In this document: positions 18,534-29,424 of the stretch, in pieces
Numbering within the stretch: position 1 is the stretch's first letter
Layout: each line of letters starts with the position of its first letter
Assembly: GCA_025558095.1 (NCBI GenBank)
Contig: JAIVFI010000009.1
Span: forward strand, 620,001 to 684,000
DNA from: Hyaloraphidium curvatum
Lineage: Eukaryota; Monoblepharomycota; Hyaloraphidiomycetes; Hyaloraphidiales; Hyaloraphidiaceae
DNA: 64,000 nt
Reading direction: 5' to 3'
Notes under the pieces: model-generated
Database searches by the model: none
What the model saw: the letters and a program-made list of their open reading frames with translations, nothing else
Told to the model about the DNA's origin: nothing
Made by a program: the position numbers and the translations under genes

Positions 18534-21486
18534 ATGGCCGCGATGCGCGCCCTCTGCGCGTTGCTGCTGCTGCAGCTCGTCGCCGGCGCGTCGTGCGTGA
18601 CGTGGGTCGCGTGGTCCCCGTCGGGGTACATGGGGAACTCGCCGTATCTCGTCTCCGGGCGCGCGTTCGGCCCGGAGCCGTGCACGGTCACGAGCGGCGC
18701 GCAGCGGAATCTCCTCGACCACACACGGCTGCCGAATCAGAAGGGTGGCGACACTTCGGGCGCCGACTACCTCACCAAGTCGAAGCCGCTGGGGCAGCCG
18801 GTCACGGCGGAGCTCCAAATCGTCATCTCCAACACCCAAAAGGCCCACATGGTCTACCATCCGGCCCAGGGGCCCACCCAGCCGCTGCGCGCGATCGTCT
18901 TCTCCGCTTCGAGCATCTGGACCATGGCCGTGAACCCCAGGCTGCCCTGGGCGGAGAAACTGGCCAAGGACTTCCGCAAACAGCACGGCCTACCCGTGAC
19001 CTGCTACATGTTCGAGCTGCGCGCCGACCCGCGCACGAGCCCGGGGCCCTTCCACATTTTCACCGTGTGCACCACCTCCAAGAACGTGGACGACGAGATG
19101 AAGTACCTTTCGGACCTAATCGTCGAGCAGTCGCAGCCGCAGAAGCAGCGCCTCATGGCCGGAAAGAACAAGGCCGCAAACACCCTCGACTACACCTTCA
19201 CGGGCGACGACGGCCCCATGTCGGACTTTACCGGAGACGGCTTCCTCATAGCCTGCATCGCCCCGACGTATGGCAAGCCCAAACCCAAGCCCGTTGCGAT
19301 CCTCGGCCGCTCTTACCGCGCCAGGACCGGGCCGCGGCTACCTCTCGCGCCGCTGGACGATAAGCCGCAGCAGGTCCAGTGGACCGGTTACGAAAAGGGG
19401 TCGGACGTGATCGCGGTGGCCAAGGTGTACGACGACGCGGACGCGGAGGACCCGGGCGCCATCATGATCTCGTTCCGCGGCACGGCTAATTGGAATGACG
19501 TCAAGCTGGACCTGAACTTAATGCAGCGCACCTTCTTCGAGCGCCTGTCCACCTACATGCAGGGCAAGCCGATGCTGTCGCTCTTTTCGATCGCGCTGCT
19601 CAAGTTGGCGCAGAGGAAGAACCTGGCAGCGGACGGCAACAGTTTCATCAATTTCTTCCGCGAGTGAGTGTCTTCACCCGCCGTCCCGATGGCACGCAGC
19701 CTCTGATCCGACCCCGCAGGTGGTACCAGTTCTCTCTCAAGCCCCTTTTGGACGACGTCGATCCCAACACCCCGGTGTACCTCTGCGGTGCCTCGCTCGG
19801 TGGCTACCTCGCCCAGCTCCTGTCGATGCAGCTGACCCTGAGCGGCCGCCCCGGCCTGGTGGCTTGCCGCACCATGGCCGCCCCCGGCGCCGTGCGGGCT
19901 TACATCGAACGCGGCCGCGAGTTTTTCGGGAACGACGTGGTGCCCCCGCTCCGATGGGCACGAGCCATGGGGCGCTCAGTGTTCGTCAATCATGTCTCCC
20001 TGTTCGATTGGATCCCCAAAATCGGCGTGCAGCCCGGCAAGGTGTGCATATACGCCGACGAACCCGAGAGGCCCAAGTGCGGTGGGATGGCTGTCTTCAA
20101 CATCGAGGGGATTACCGACATCTACTCGTGCTGGTGGGTGCCCCGCGTCGCGTTGCCGTCGGACCGTGCCGACAGCCGTCCGTCCACAGGGACCAGCACA
20201 TCAAGGCCATCAGTGGGCTTTCGAGGCGCAAGGGTTCCAAGTGCTGCCCGCTCAAGGTCCCCAACGAAAGGGTCTGCGGCTTCGTGGACCGGCCCAAGCT
20301 GTGGGCCGGGCCGCAGGGCAAATACAGCCCTTACTGGTTCAGTGACTTGCTGGGCCGGAAAACGGCTGCGAACGCCGTTGGGCAAGCGACGGACACGGGG
20401 AAGAGGCTCGGGCTGTGGACGGACGGTGGGGGCGGGGCCGGGGAGGGATCCGGTGGGGACGGCGAATGGACGGACAGCGAGGAGGAGGGAGCGGAAGAGT
20501 CCGCGGAGCAGGGAGCGGGGGCGGGGGCGGGGGACCGCGATGCTTCAAACATCGTGGTCCTGCTCGACGACTACGCTTCAAGGCAGTGGGCCTTAATGAC
20601 TGCGGACGACGGCGACTTCGGGGACCTGTTTGGCGGAGGGAACGGCAACGGCAAGGGCACGAAACTGGGCAAGCCGCCAAACAGGGAGGATGGCTTCTCG
20701 AACCGGCAGGGCGGTGGCCCGAACCGGCAGGGCGGTGGCCCGAACCGGCAGGGCGGTAAACAAGGCGGTTCCCCTAACAAATGGAAAGTGGACACGGATG
20801 AGGAGGGCGGCGAAGGAAACGAGGGGCCCGACGACGACGGCAATGCAGTGCCGGTGCGTGGCGACACAAGCGAGGGTCCCGACAACGACGGCGATCTGTT
20901 CGAGTACGTGTTCAGGACCCTGCCCCCACCTCGGGAGATCCCGGTCCCGGTTCCCGGCCAGGGGCTGGGTGACATGACGGATGCCGAAGCGAATCGGATG
21001 CTGACCCAATCGGTGTTGCCCGGGCTCGGGCAGAACGGAGGCGGGCCGGGCAACGGCGGAAACAACGGCGGGCAAGACGGCGGGAATCAGGGAACCGGCG
21101 GGCAGAACAACCAGAATAACGGCGGGCGCGGGGGCGGCGGCGGCGGAACGGGAGGACGGTCCCGATCGGACGCTCGGACGAAGCCCAAGCCCGACGCGAA
21201 CACGGGAGGCCGCTCCCAGTCCACGGGGGGACGGCCCAACAACAACCAGCCACTGGCTCCCACGCAGCAAGATGATGGCGGCAATGGGGATGCGCCGGGA
21301 GACGACAACCCGCCTCCGCGGACGGGGGGCTCCGGCGGCGGGCGGTCGCGCGCGAGCGGCATGTCAGGCGGCTCGGGCCGATCGGCGTCGGATGCAGGCC
21401 AGGGAACGGGAAACAGGCCCCAGGGAGGCCAGCGCAATCGGGGTGGATCCGCACCGGGACCGGTGCGCGGCGGCGACGATGAATAG
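18534..21486 (+). CDS. Secreted class 3 lipase with long Gly/Asn-rich C-terminal tail
   Basis: Exons 18534-19663, 19720-20133 and 20190-21486 (two 56-nt introns, both phase 2) give 946 aa. A signal peptide (residues ~1-21, ending VAGASC) begins the protein. A ~290-residue N-terminal region of unknown fold precedes the lipase core: IMISFRGTANWNDVKLDLNL, the nucleophile elbow YLCGASLGGYLAQLL with S402, ADEPERPKCGG, and the final DQHIKAI carrying the likely catalytic His. After residue ~520 comes a ~420-residue disordered, Gly/Asn/Asp/Pro-rich tail with the short repeat NRQGGGP. Lipase_3 enzymes hydrolyse triacylglycerols or phospholipids. The tail may be a cell-wall or adhesive module. Frame and family consensus support both splice joins. 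Confidence 0.8.
20701..20757 (+). repeat. 21-bp tandem repeat inside the lipase tail
   Basis: Two exact 21-bp copies (20701-20721 and 20722-20742) and a partial third (20743-20757) encode NRQGGGP repeats. The unit length is a multiple of three, so copy-number change would keep the frame. Confidence 0.85.
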
Positions 21487-21508
21487 CCGGCCGAGCCGGC
21501 AGGGAGCC

Positions 21509-21664
21509 CTGCGCAGCCTTTGTGAGGGCTGCAGGGCGATCCGTTCGGATCCCTACCTCCCCTTGCTGCAGTACCCGGCTAGGCGGATCGGAAGCCGGGA
21601 CGCTTTATTCGAGGAGGTCGGCGAGATCGCGGAACGCCAGCGCTGGTATTGGAGGCATTTGTAG
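21509..21664 (+). pseudogene. C-terminal remnant of an F-box-like paralogue
   Basis: The open frame reads LRSLCEG...RSDPYLPLL ... ALFEEVGEIAERQRWYWRHL and stops at 21662. It matches the last ~50 residues of copies A and B (LRDLCRQLLADPLFVSL ... TLFEKVGGEIIEGRW...EWRR). Everything upstream of this segment in the family is missing, because the lipase gene ends 22 bp before it. It is therefore a truncated remnant, not a gene. It is closest by eye to copy A. Confidence 0.65.
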
Positions 21665-21819
21665 GACGCGCGTCGCGCCCGAAAATGTTAAGGAGAATGA
21701 GGATGCCAAGACCTAGAATTAGCCTTCTTCGGTTGATCGTCAAGAGCGACTCACAGTTCGATCCCGAGATCGTAGGGTAGATGGCCGGGCTACGTGATGG
21801 CAGTGGAGGAGAGCGTACC

Positions 21820-22000
21820 GCGCCAGGATTGGGCCGCGGCAACTTCTCGCACCGCTGGACAACAAGCCGCAGGAAGTCCAGTGGAGGGGTTACGAAACGG
21901 GGCCGAACTCGGTCGCGGCGGGGAACGGGGCGCAGGGGAGGGCAGAACAACCGGGGCGGCTCCGCGCCGGGGCCGGCGCGCGGCGACGACAGCGAGTAGG
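21820..22000 (+). pseudogene. Deleted remnant of a second lipase gene
   Basis: Two pieces of the neighbouring lipase gene are fused here. Bases 21820-21917 match lipase positions about 19318-19416 (both start GCGCCAGGA and share GCCGCAG.A.GTCCAGTGGA). Bases 21920-22000 match the lipase 3' end (about 21401-21486), ending GGSAPGP.RG.D.E and a stop. About 2 kb between the two has been lost, including the nucleophile elbow. It follows the F-box remnant in the same order and orientation as the intact pair, so it is the second half of a decayed tandem duplicate. Confidence 0.75.
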
Positions 22001-22335
22001 AGCGGAATCTCGCTTGGGGAATGGGCATGCAGGGTTAAGTTACGTGGACGAGAAGGGGGCCGCCGTCCGCTGGAAGTGTTATTGTGTTGATCTTCTGAAT
22101 AAGTAGAGAAGCCGCTTTCCCATCTGCTATGAATCGACATCGCCTCGGTTACGCGAGACGACGAGAGAGAATGCCATTAGCCAGAGAAACTACTAAGCAA
22201 GACACAGATCGATCGAGTTCCACCGCGAACCAAGCAGCCGCCATCTGCCCGCGCCCAAGAAAAGAGTCCGCCGTGCCGTCCACCTCCTATGCCACCTTGC
22301 CTCCCAGCTTCCGATCCGCGATCCAAGCCGACCCC
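22001..22335. other. Intergenic between lipase remnant and carrier gene, no gene seen
   Basis: No ORF with family-like content is present on either strand. The segment at about 22050-22210 is relatively A/T-rich and probably contains the 3' end of the carrier transcript, which is read on the minus strand. Confidence 0.4.
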
Positions 22336-23579
22336 TCAGGCTCCACCCTCCCCGAACTTTCTCCCCCACATGATCATCTGCCCCCGCCACCGCATCAGCC
22401 ACCGCATCCCGCACCGCGGCGAAGCGAAGACGCACCTGCAGCTGGTCGTACCCCGCCAGCACGCCCGCCCCCGCGACGGCGCGGAGGATGTTGGCCCCCG
22501 CGCCCTTGAACAGCGACGAGGCGCCCTCGTTGCGGACCACCTGGGTCAGGCAGTCCCACGAGGAACGGTACTTGACCGCCTCGCCCGAGGTCATCATCAT
22601 CCGCCTGTGCGGTGTGCATCAGGCATTGGCCATGTGAGCCACACGGCCGGGCCAGGGGAACCGCACCTCCTGACCGTGTCGAGCGGGTAGCTCGCCAGCC
22701 CCGCGCCGATGGTCACGCTCCACCCCAGCATGAACGCCGCGAGGAAGCTCCCCTCCAGGTTCCCCGTCAGCAGTGCCGGCTTGAGCGAGTCGTACGCGCC
22801 AAAGTACAGCCCGCGGTAGATCACGATCCCCACGCAGCTGACGGCGAACCCCCTGTAGAGCCCCGCGAGGCCGTCCGAGGCGAGGGTCTTCTTGTACACG
22901 TCGAACAGCCCCGAGAACTGCCTGTCGCCGCCGCCCTTTTTGGCGGATTTGGCGTCGTTGGCCAGCCGCGTGCGCGCGTAGTCGAGCGAGTAGACGAAGA
23001 GCAGGGAGGTGGCGCCCGCGGCGCCGCCAGAGGCGAGGTTGCCGGCGAACCACTTCCAGTAGCCGTCGCGGTCCTTGTTGAAGCCGAACATGCGCTTGTA
23101 CTTGTCCTTGAAGGCGAAGTTGAGGGCCTGTCAAAAGCCGGTGAGGTGGCTTCCGGCGGAGCGGCGCCGGGGGGCCTGCCTGCGTGGGGAAGTAGCGGAT
23201 CACGTTGGCGAGGTTGCCGCGCCAGAGCGACGGGAAGCCTGTGGGCCAAAAGGACGAGGTCGAGGTCAGTGCCCGAATGGCGTGATCTCGCCTGCCCCCT
23301 GACGCACCCTCGTTCCTGATCGTCCGCGTGAAGCACTCCGTGATCCCCTTGTACGGCCTGTCCAGCCTCCCCTGCTTGATCATCTCGTCCTGTCGGACAC
23401 CAGCCACAGGGAGTCGGCATGCTGCATCCCAGCAGCCGAGTCCAACGCGCGCCGACCTGGTTCTGTATCAGCAGCTTCACCCTCTCGATGGGGGCTGCGG
23501 CGGTCTTGGAGACGGCCGCCGACACGCCGCCCATGAGGAAGTCCACGGCAAAGCTGGTCGCCGAGTCGTTCTTGGACAT
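22336..23579 (-). CDS. AAC: Mitochondrial ADP/ATP carrier
   Basis: Six exons (23579-23457, 23389-23308, 23238-23180, 23127-22667, 22604-22436, 22377-22336) give 311 aa, the usual length. The nucleotide-carrier signature RRRMMM is rebuilt exactly across the last-but-one intron. Other landmarks are [63 protein letters not shown], and the end [19 protein letters not shown]. It exchanges cytosolic ADP for matrix ATP in the inner mitochondrial membrane. Introns are 52-69 nt. Intron 3 (23128-23179) appears to start with GC rather than GT. The gene is divergent from the CLASP-like gene with 421 bp between them. Confidence 0.95.
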
Positions 23580-24000
23580 CTGGGTGCGGGACGGGGGTCT
23601 GCCGGGGGTCGGACGGGGTGGGTGGGGGCAGCCTGCGGGCGGAGCGGTCGTGTCAGCAGTTTTCCCATGCAGTGCGGAGCAAATTGTGCCCCAGGAGCCC
23701 GCGATGGCCGTCCGGGACCAACGCTGGCGTGGCGGGGCGTCTCACTCCAGACGCGTCGCGGGCGGCCGAAAAGGGGCCGGCAGCGAGGCAGGCGCGTTCT
23801 ACGTGCCTGCCGCAACTCGCGGAACGTGCCGACGCCTACCGGAAGCAAGCTGGAAGCGCGTCGGCGAAACCCGAGTTGCGTGGGATCGGCGCGCTGATTT
23901 TTGCGCTATCTGCGATCGGCTCTAACCGCCGCGAATAGCTTTTCCCCCGAACCGTCGACACCAATAACAACGCGGCGAATTCGCGAGCCTGCACCGCACC
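23580..24000. promoter_or_regulatory. Divergent promoter between ADP/ATP carrier and CLASP-like gene
   Basis: The two start codons face away from each other across 421 bp with no convincing ORF, so both promoters must lie here. An A/T-richer patch sits at 23895-23980. No named motif is recognised. Confidence 0.45.
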
Positions 24001-27000
24001 ATGGAGGGCTGGGCGGGGTCGCCCGCGTCGCCCGACGCGCCGCTCGCGCCGTTCTTTTCCGCGCTCGCTGCGCAGTTTGCGGCGAAGGAGAGCGAGGCCG
24101 ACTGGGACGCGCGCGACGCGGCGCTGAAAGCGCTCGGCGGGCTGGCGGCGGGCGGCGCCCCGCGGCAGAAACCAAAGGAATGGGCCGAAGGAATGCGGGT
24201 CGCGGCCGACGCCGTGTGCTCGGCCGCCGTGTCGCTGCGCACGGCGCTCGCACTCACCGCGCTGGCCACCGTGCCGGCGCTGGCCGCGGGGGGGCACCTC
24301 TCCGCCTACGTCGAAGCCGTGCTGCCCACGCTGCTCAAGCTGACGGCCACAACAAAGAAGCTGGTTGCGTCCGCGGCAGAGGCGGCCGCCGAGGCGCTGC
24401 TCAAGGAGTCGGCCCCGCAGCACACACTTAGGGCGCTGCCGATGCTCGAGCAGCGGCTGGCCGAAAAGAACGCCGCGGCACGCTCGGCCGCCGCCCACCT
24501 GCTGCGCGTGGTGCTGGATGTCGGCATGGCGGCACCGCACGCGAGGGCGGAGCTGGAGCGGTCGGGCATGCTGGACGTCGCCGAGCGGTGCATCCGCAAG
24601 GCCCTGACGGACGCCAGCCCCGTCGCGAGGGACTACGCCAGGGCGTGCTACGCGCTGCTGGGCGACGGTTGGCCGGAGCGGTCCGAGAGGTAAGCCCGTT
24701 TGGAGGTTCGACGATTCCACTGTTGCTGACGGTCGATTCAGGCTCCTCGACTCGCTCGACGCGCCGACCCGCAAAGCCGTCCTGCGCGGCATGTCCGGCG
24801 CCTCGTTGCCCTCGGTGCCTTCCAGGGCGGGCACGGAAAGCGAGCTGCTTTCGCCGACGACACCTCGCACCGCCCCCGCGGCCCTTGCCACTGAGCCCAG
24901 CGCCGGCGACGTCGGGGAGGCCGAGCCCTCGATCACCGCCCTCCTCTCGTCGGCGAGCCCGTCGTCCCGCGCCCGCGGCGTCGACGCCTTCCTCGCGCAG
25001 GGCCTGCGCGATCCGACACCGGCCTTCCCTTCCGCGTTCCTCGCCCTGCTGCGTGCTCCGGACGCCAAGAACAAGTGCCTGGAAGCCCTGCCTGCCCTCG
25101 TCGAAGCCGGCTCCATCCAAGCCGGTGTGGTGCTCGCCGAAGCCGCCACGGACACGGACATGCTCGTGGACGTCGCCGCATCGCTCGGCCCTTCCGACAC
25201 GATCGCTGCGATCCCGGCCGCCCTCCCCGGATCCCCAGACCCCTCCTTCCTCATCTCGCTGCTGCTCTCCCTGCTCCCGACCCTGGGTCCCAACGCCCTC
25301 TCGGGCCCAGACTCCCCGCTGGACGCGCTGCTGGCCTCCCTTGCCCCGCTCGCATCCGACCCGGGCGCCGCCGACGCCCTGCGCGCGCTCCGCGCCGCGG
25401 ACCGCTGGGGCTTCGAGCGCGCCCTCCGCGCCTCCGTGCCCGCCGACCTGTTCCCCGCCGTCCGCGCGGCAGTCGAAGAACCCGCCTCGGAACCGGGCAG
25501 CGCGAGGAGCACCCCCCTGCACCGCCCCTCGCACGTCCTCGCGGCGGCGTCCCCCTCCCCCTCCGGATCCCCCGCCAACGCGGCCTCCCCGGCAGCGGGA
25601 ACCGCCTCGTCGGGTGCCACGCCGGACTTCCTCTCCCGGATCCGGTCGCTCGCCCCCCGCGCGTCGCTCCCGCCGCTCCCATCGACCTCCGCCACCCCCG
25701 CGCGGCCCGCGGCGGAGCCGAGCCCGTTCGGGGTGCGGATTGACGAGCGCAAGTTCAGGCTGTCGCTTTCGTTTTCGGGGGAGCCGGAGACGCCCGGCGT
25801 GCAGGGCGGGGAGGAGCAGGAGGAGGTTGGGGACGGGGAGGGGCAGCCGGGGTGGAGCCTGGCGGACGAGCTGGGGGAGGGTTGGGAGGTGCGTCGTCCG
25901 CATTGACCGCATTGAATGCCGTGCAATCTGCGTGCTGATCTGTGCGTGATGCCGACAGATGGATCCCGAGCCGTGGAGCAGGAGGGCGTCGGCGGTGACC
26001 CTGCACGCGGCGGTGAACCCCGAGACGCCGCGGGGCAGCAACGCTGTGGGATCGGCGGGGAGCACGCCGCGGCAGGCGGAAGCCACGCCCCGCGCCGCTG
26101 TCCCCGGATCCGTAGGCTCCACTCCGCGCCGAGCCGACGGCACCCCCCGGGCAGCGCAGCGCACCCCCGCATCCGCCGCCTCGACCCCCCGCGCGCCGGC
26201 TGTCGCGGTCTCGGTGACCCCCGCCCCGCCCGGCGGCATGGTATCCGCCGCCGCATCGCCCGAGCGCAGCCCGGCGGTGCCGGCGACCCCCGAACCCGCG
26301 ACGCCCGGGCTGGTTCCGAAGAGCCCGGCGGTGCCGACGACACCGGCGACGCCGTACATGCGCGAGGAGAGCGAGAGGGTGCGCCAGGGCGCGGGATACA
26401 GGGATGCGGAGAGGAGGAAGGCGATGCGTGGGTCCCGCTCGTGCATGCGGGTGTGTGCGGCCGCTCATTGCTTCCCGCCCCGAAGTGTTCGCGCAGGCCA
26501 CCCCCGACCCCCGGTCGGCCGATGCGGACCTCGACGACGTGCTGATGATGCTCCGCGCCGCGGGGCCCGGGCCGAGGCTGCTGGGCACCGGCTGGAGGAA
26601 GGTGCTCAGGCTGTCCGAGGCTGCGAGGGGCAAGGGCAAGGGGGTGTTCGGCGGGCACGGGGCGGAGATCGTCGAGGGGGTGGTGAGGGAGTGGGAGGAT
26701 CTGAAGGAGGAGGGCGGCGAGGTGGGTTTGCCCCGCATGACGCCCGTTGCACGGAGCTGATCCTGCGTCTCTGTTGCAGGCCGCGGCGTGGCCGGTGTTT
26801 GCGCTCTCGGTGCTCGCCGCGAACCAGAACCCGCTGGTGCGGTCCGAGCCCGGCCTGCTCGGCGCCGTGCTGGGCTGCTTCTTCTCGGCCTTTTCCGCCG
26901 ACGACCCCGGCGTGCAGGCCTCTGCCTACTCCGGGCTGCTGGCGTGCCTGAGGCGCACCGATGCCGCGGCGCTGGCATCCGTCTGCGCGTCGTGGCTGGA

Positions 27001-27382
27001 AGCGCCCGGGTGGGACGCCGAGCCGGGCTCGGACAGTCCCGCCGGCCGCGCGTGCCCCGCCTGGGCCTGCCTCAAGGTTCTCGCCCTCGCGCTAGACCGG
27101 TTCCGCACCGCGCGGGAGCGCGACCCCTCTGCCGGCCCCGCTCCGGGCCTTGTTTCGCGCGCGGCAATGCTGATGGCCCGCGCGCTGCGGAGCCCCGATC
27201 CCCTGGTGCGCATGGCGGGGACGGACGTCGCGGTTGCCGTGGTGGCGCTGGCGGGGGAGGAGGCGATCGGGGTTCTGGGCAAGGGGGCGCAGGGGGAAGC
27301 CAGGAAGTGGGTTGTGAGGTGCGCGGTGGAGCTGTGGGAGAGGGGGGAGTGGAGGCTCGGGTTCGCCGGGTCGGGGAGGTAG
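24001..27382 (+). CDS. CLASP/Stu1-like TOG-domain microtubule-associated protein
   Basis: Five exons (24001-24689, 24742-25888, 25959-26450, 26497-26721, 26780-27382) with introns of 46-70 nt give 1051 aa. Residues ~1-240 form a CLASP_N/TOG array of HEAT-like helices: DWDARDAALKALGGLA, DAVCSAAVSLRTALALTALATV, EAAAEALLKESA, ASPVARDYARACYALL. This is followed by LLDSLDAPTRKAVLRGM as in CLASPs. The middle is Ser/Pro/Thr-rich with many TP and SP sites (STPR, ATPRA), a likely phospho-regulated microtubule-binding linker. The last ~280 residues are again helical repeats. CLASPs bind tubulin and promote microtubule rescue at plus ends and kinetochores. The exact boundary of intron 3 is least certain. 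Confidence 0.72.
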
Positions 27383-27475
27383 ACGTGCGCATAGCTAGCT
27401 TGAACCGGGTTGCCAGCGCACACAGTTTGTTGCAGAGATCGGGCAGTTTACACACCATCGAACTGCGATTACGCC

Positions 27476-29070
27476 TCACAGGCCGCTGTGGCAGGCAAAG
27501 TCGATGCTGATCGCAATCCCGAGGCCCCTGAAGATGCTCCACAGGCCCACGACCAGCGTGACCACGGTGACGAGCACCGTGCGCACGACACCGTAATCCA
27601 CTGCGAACCCCATGAACCGCCCGCGGAACCTGGCCACCTCGGCGTAGGATGACAGGACGGCGTCGTGGCGGCGGATGTCGGCGGCCAGTTCCGAGTTCGG
27701 GATCACGGGGAGCTCCCGGATCTCCCGTTGGGCTTCCAGGTAGAGGTCGCGGATGGAAATCACCTGCGCGTTCGATGCTGCGAGGGATAGCAGATCGAAT
27801 AGAGCCGTCGTCAGCAAGGTGTAGCAGAAGAAGATGATATAAACCGCTGGAATGCAGGATCCTACGATCTGGAGAGCAAGGTCAGAGCGGATGGCTCATG
27901 GACAGACATCTCCTCTCCGGCCTACCATGTTGACTAGTGCCCCAAGGGCTGCTATTCCGAGGGTCAAGAGGGTTACTGCGGAGAAGTTCAAGTTGGAGAC
28001 CCTGGTCTTCCAGACGGCCGTGAAAACGGCGTGAAGCTCCGCGTACGGCTCGTCGGACACCGGAGAGCTGAGGTGCGAAACACCGGAACGAAGTCGGCCG
28101 AGCAAGTCCGCGAGAGCGAGCTTCATCGCGCGATAGGCCACGCGCTCCGAAAGGCGGAAGATGGCGACGTTCCCCGTGAAGCGGCAGATTGTGTTTGGGA
28201 TGTTGTGGCATGCCATCGCGACCACTGAAGGAAGTCAAGGCCGGGCTAACACCGATTCCAAAAGAGCCCACCAGTGAATGCTGCGAGCACGGCAGCCCAC
28301 GGTGTCGTCCACACGGCGCCAGCAAAAGTGACGAAGGGCGTCCAGAAGGTAAAGAGGGAGAAGGTGAGTACAAAGGCCGTCCTGAAAGCTGCTTCGAGGA
28401 TCCTCAGAACAGCTATGCCGCGGACCAGGCCACCAGCACATTCCGACAAGCTGCAGGGACACAGGCTGTCCCGCGGAGCATGATCCAGAAGCGAGTGGTC
28501 CGTGGTTTTTGTGCCTTCCGCGGCCACGACCTGGGTCCAACGTACTAGGCCGGCGAGGGGAAACGGGTCCAGATTCCGGGGCCCGGATCGCACCCACGCA
28601 CCCAGGGGTCTACGGTAGATGGTGAAGCTAGGAGCTACAATTGCCCCCTGCGCGAAGAAGAGAACCAACGTAACGAACCCGACCGCAAACTGCTTCGTCG
28701 CGAAGAGGTCCCCACGAAAAGCCCAACATGCCGACAGGAGTGCCGTACCGACGAGCCAAAAGAGAACCCCGCGTTCGAGGGCCCGAGCCGCCGCCGGGGT
28801 CAACCATAGCTGTAGGGCCGTAAACCAGCGCAGCGCCGGTTGCGCAGCCAATCCCGCCAGGAGTTCCTGCTTGTCCAAAGGCCGAGCCACTCGCAGCTGT
28901 TCCGCGCGGTCGGGCGGCGCAGGGGCCCCAGAGAAAGAGGGACCGACGGCCGGGAACGCGGGGACCGCGGCTAGGTATTCGGCCGGGGTCACAATGAAGT
29001 TCCGCTCGTCAACATCGCTCGACGCGTCCGGAACGGTTATGGTCACGGCTTTAGTCTCCATAGGACCCAT
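27476..29070 (-). CDS. Polytopic (about seven-helix) membrane protein, unrecognised
   Basis: Exons 29070-28272, 28224-27926 and 27868-27476 join across introns of 47 and 57 nt (phase 1, phase 0), giving 496 aa. Hydrophobic helices include LFWLVGTALLSACWAF, FAVGFVTLVLFFAQGAIVA, RTAFVLTFSLFTFW, the spliced AAVLAAFTVVAMAC, LLTLGIAALGALVNM, PAVYIIFFCYTLL and VLVTVVTLVVGLW. A charged cytosolic loop sits between the fourth and fifth, and the N-terminal ~80 residues are soluble. The helix count and long internal loops are reminiscent of 7-TM gustatory-receptor-like proteins reported from chytrids, but no signature motif is visible, so this is only a suggestion. An in-frame extension to 29313 is open and may be leader sequence. 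Confidence 0.55.
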
Positions 29071-29424
29071 TGTAGAAGAGTCGGGAGAAAGTCTGCTTTC
29101 GTGAATGAGGGATCGGGGGATCGACGCTCCGCGGCCACCTGGGCTATTGCGGCCGGAAACGCCGAATGTGCCGCCAATATTTCCACGTTTTCCTAATGCA
29201 GAATCTTGGGATTTCTTGGACGAGAAGTGACGAACGACCCGAAGGAAGTTCGAAGCTTCTAAAGAAGTCAGCGAACCTGGCTGACGCGCCCACTTCAAGA
29301 CCCTTGATCGCATTCACGCGACGCCAACACCTCGCCCGCCGTTGCCAGCTCCAAGCGACGAGCGGAGAACACTCTCTTTAACTGCCCTTCCCCGCCGGAC
29401 GCGTCCGGCCTCCCGCAAGGCGCG

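Noticed and set aside
21720-21780. GTTCGATCC, similar to a tRNA B box
   Set aside because: No A box, acceptor stem or anticodon arm can be formed at the right distance upstream.
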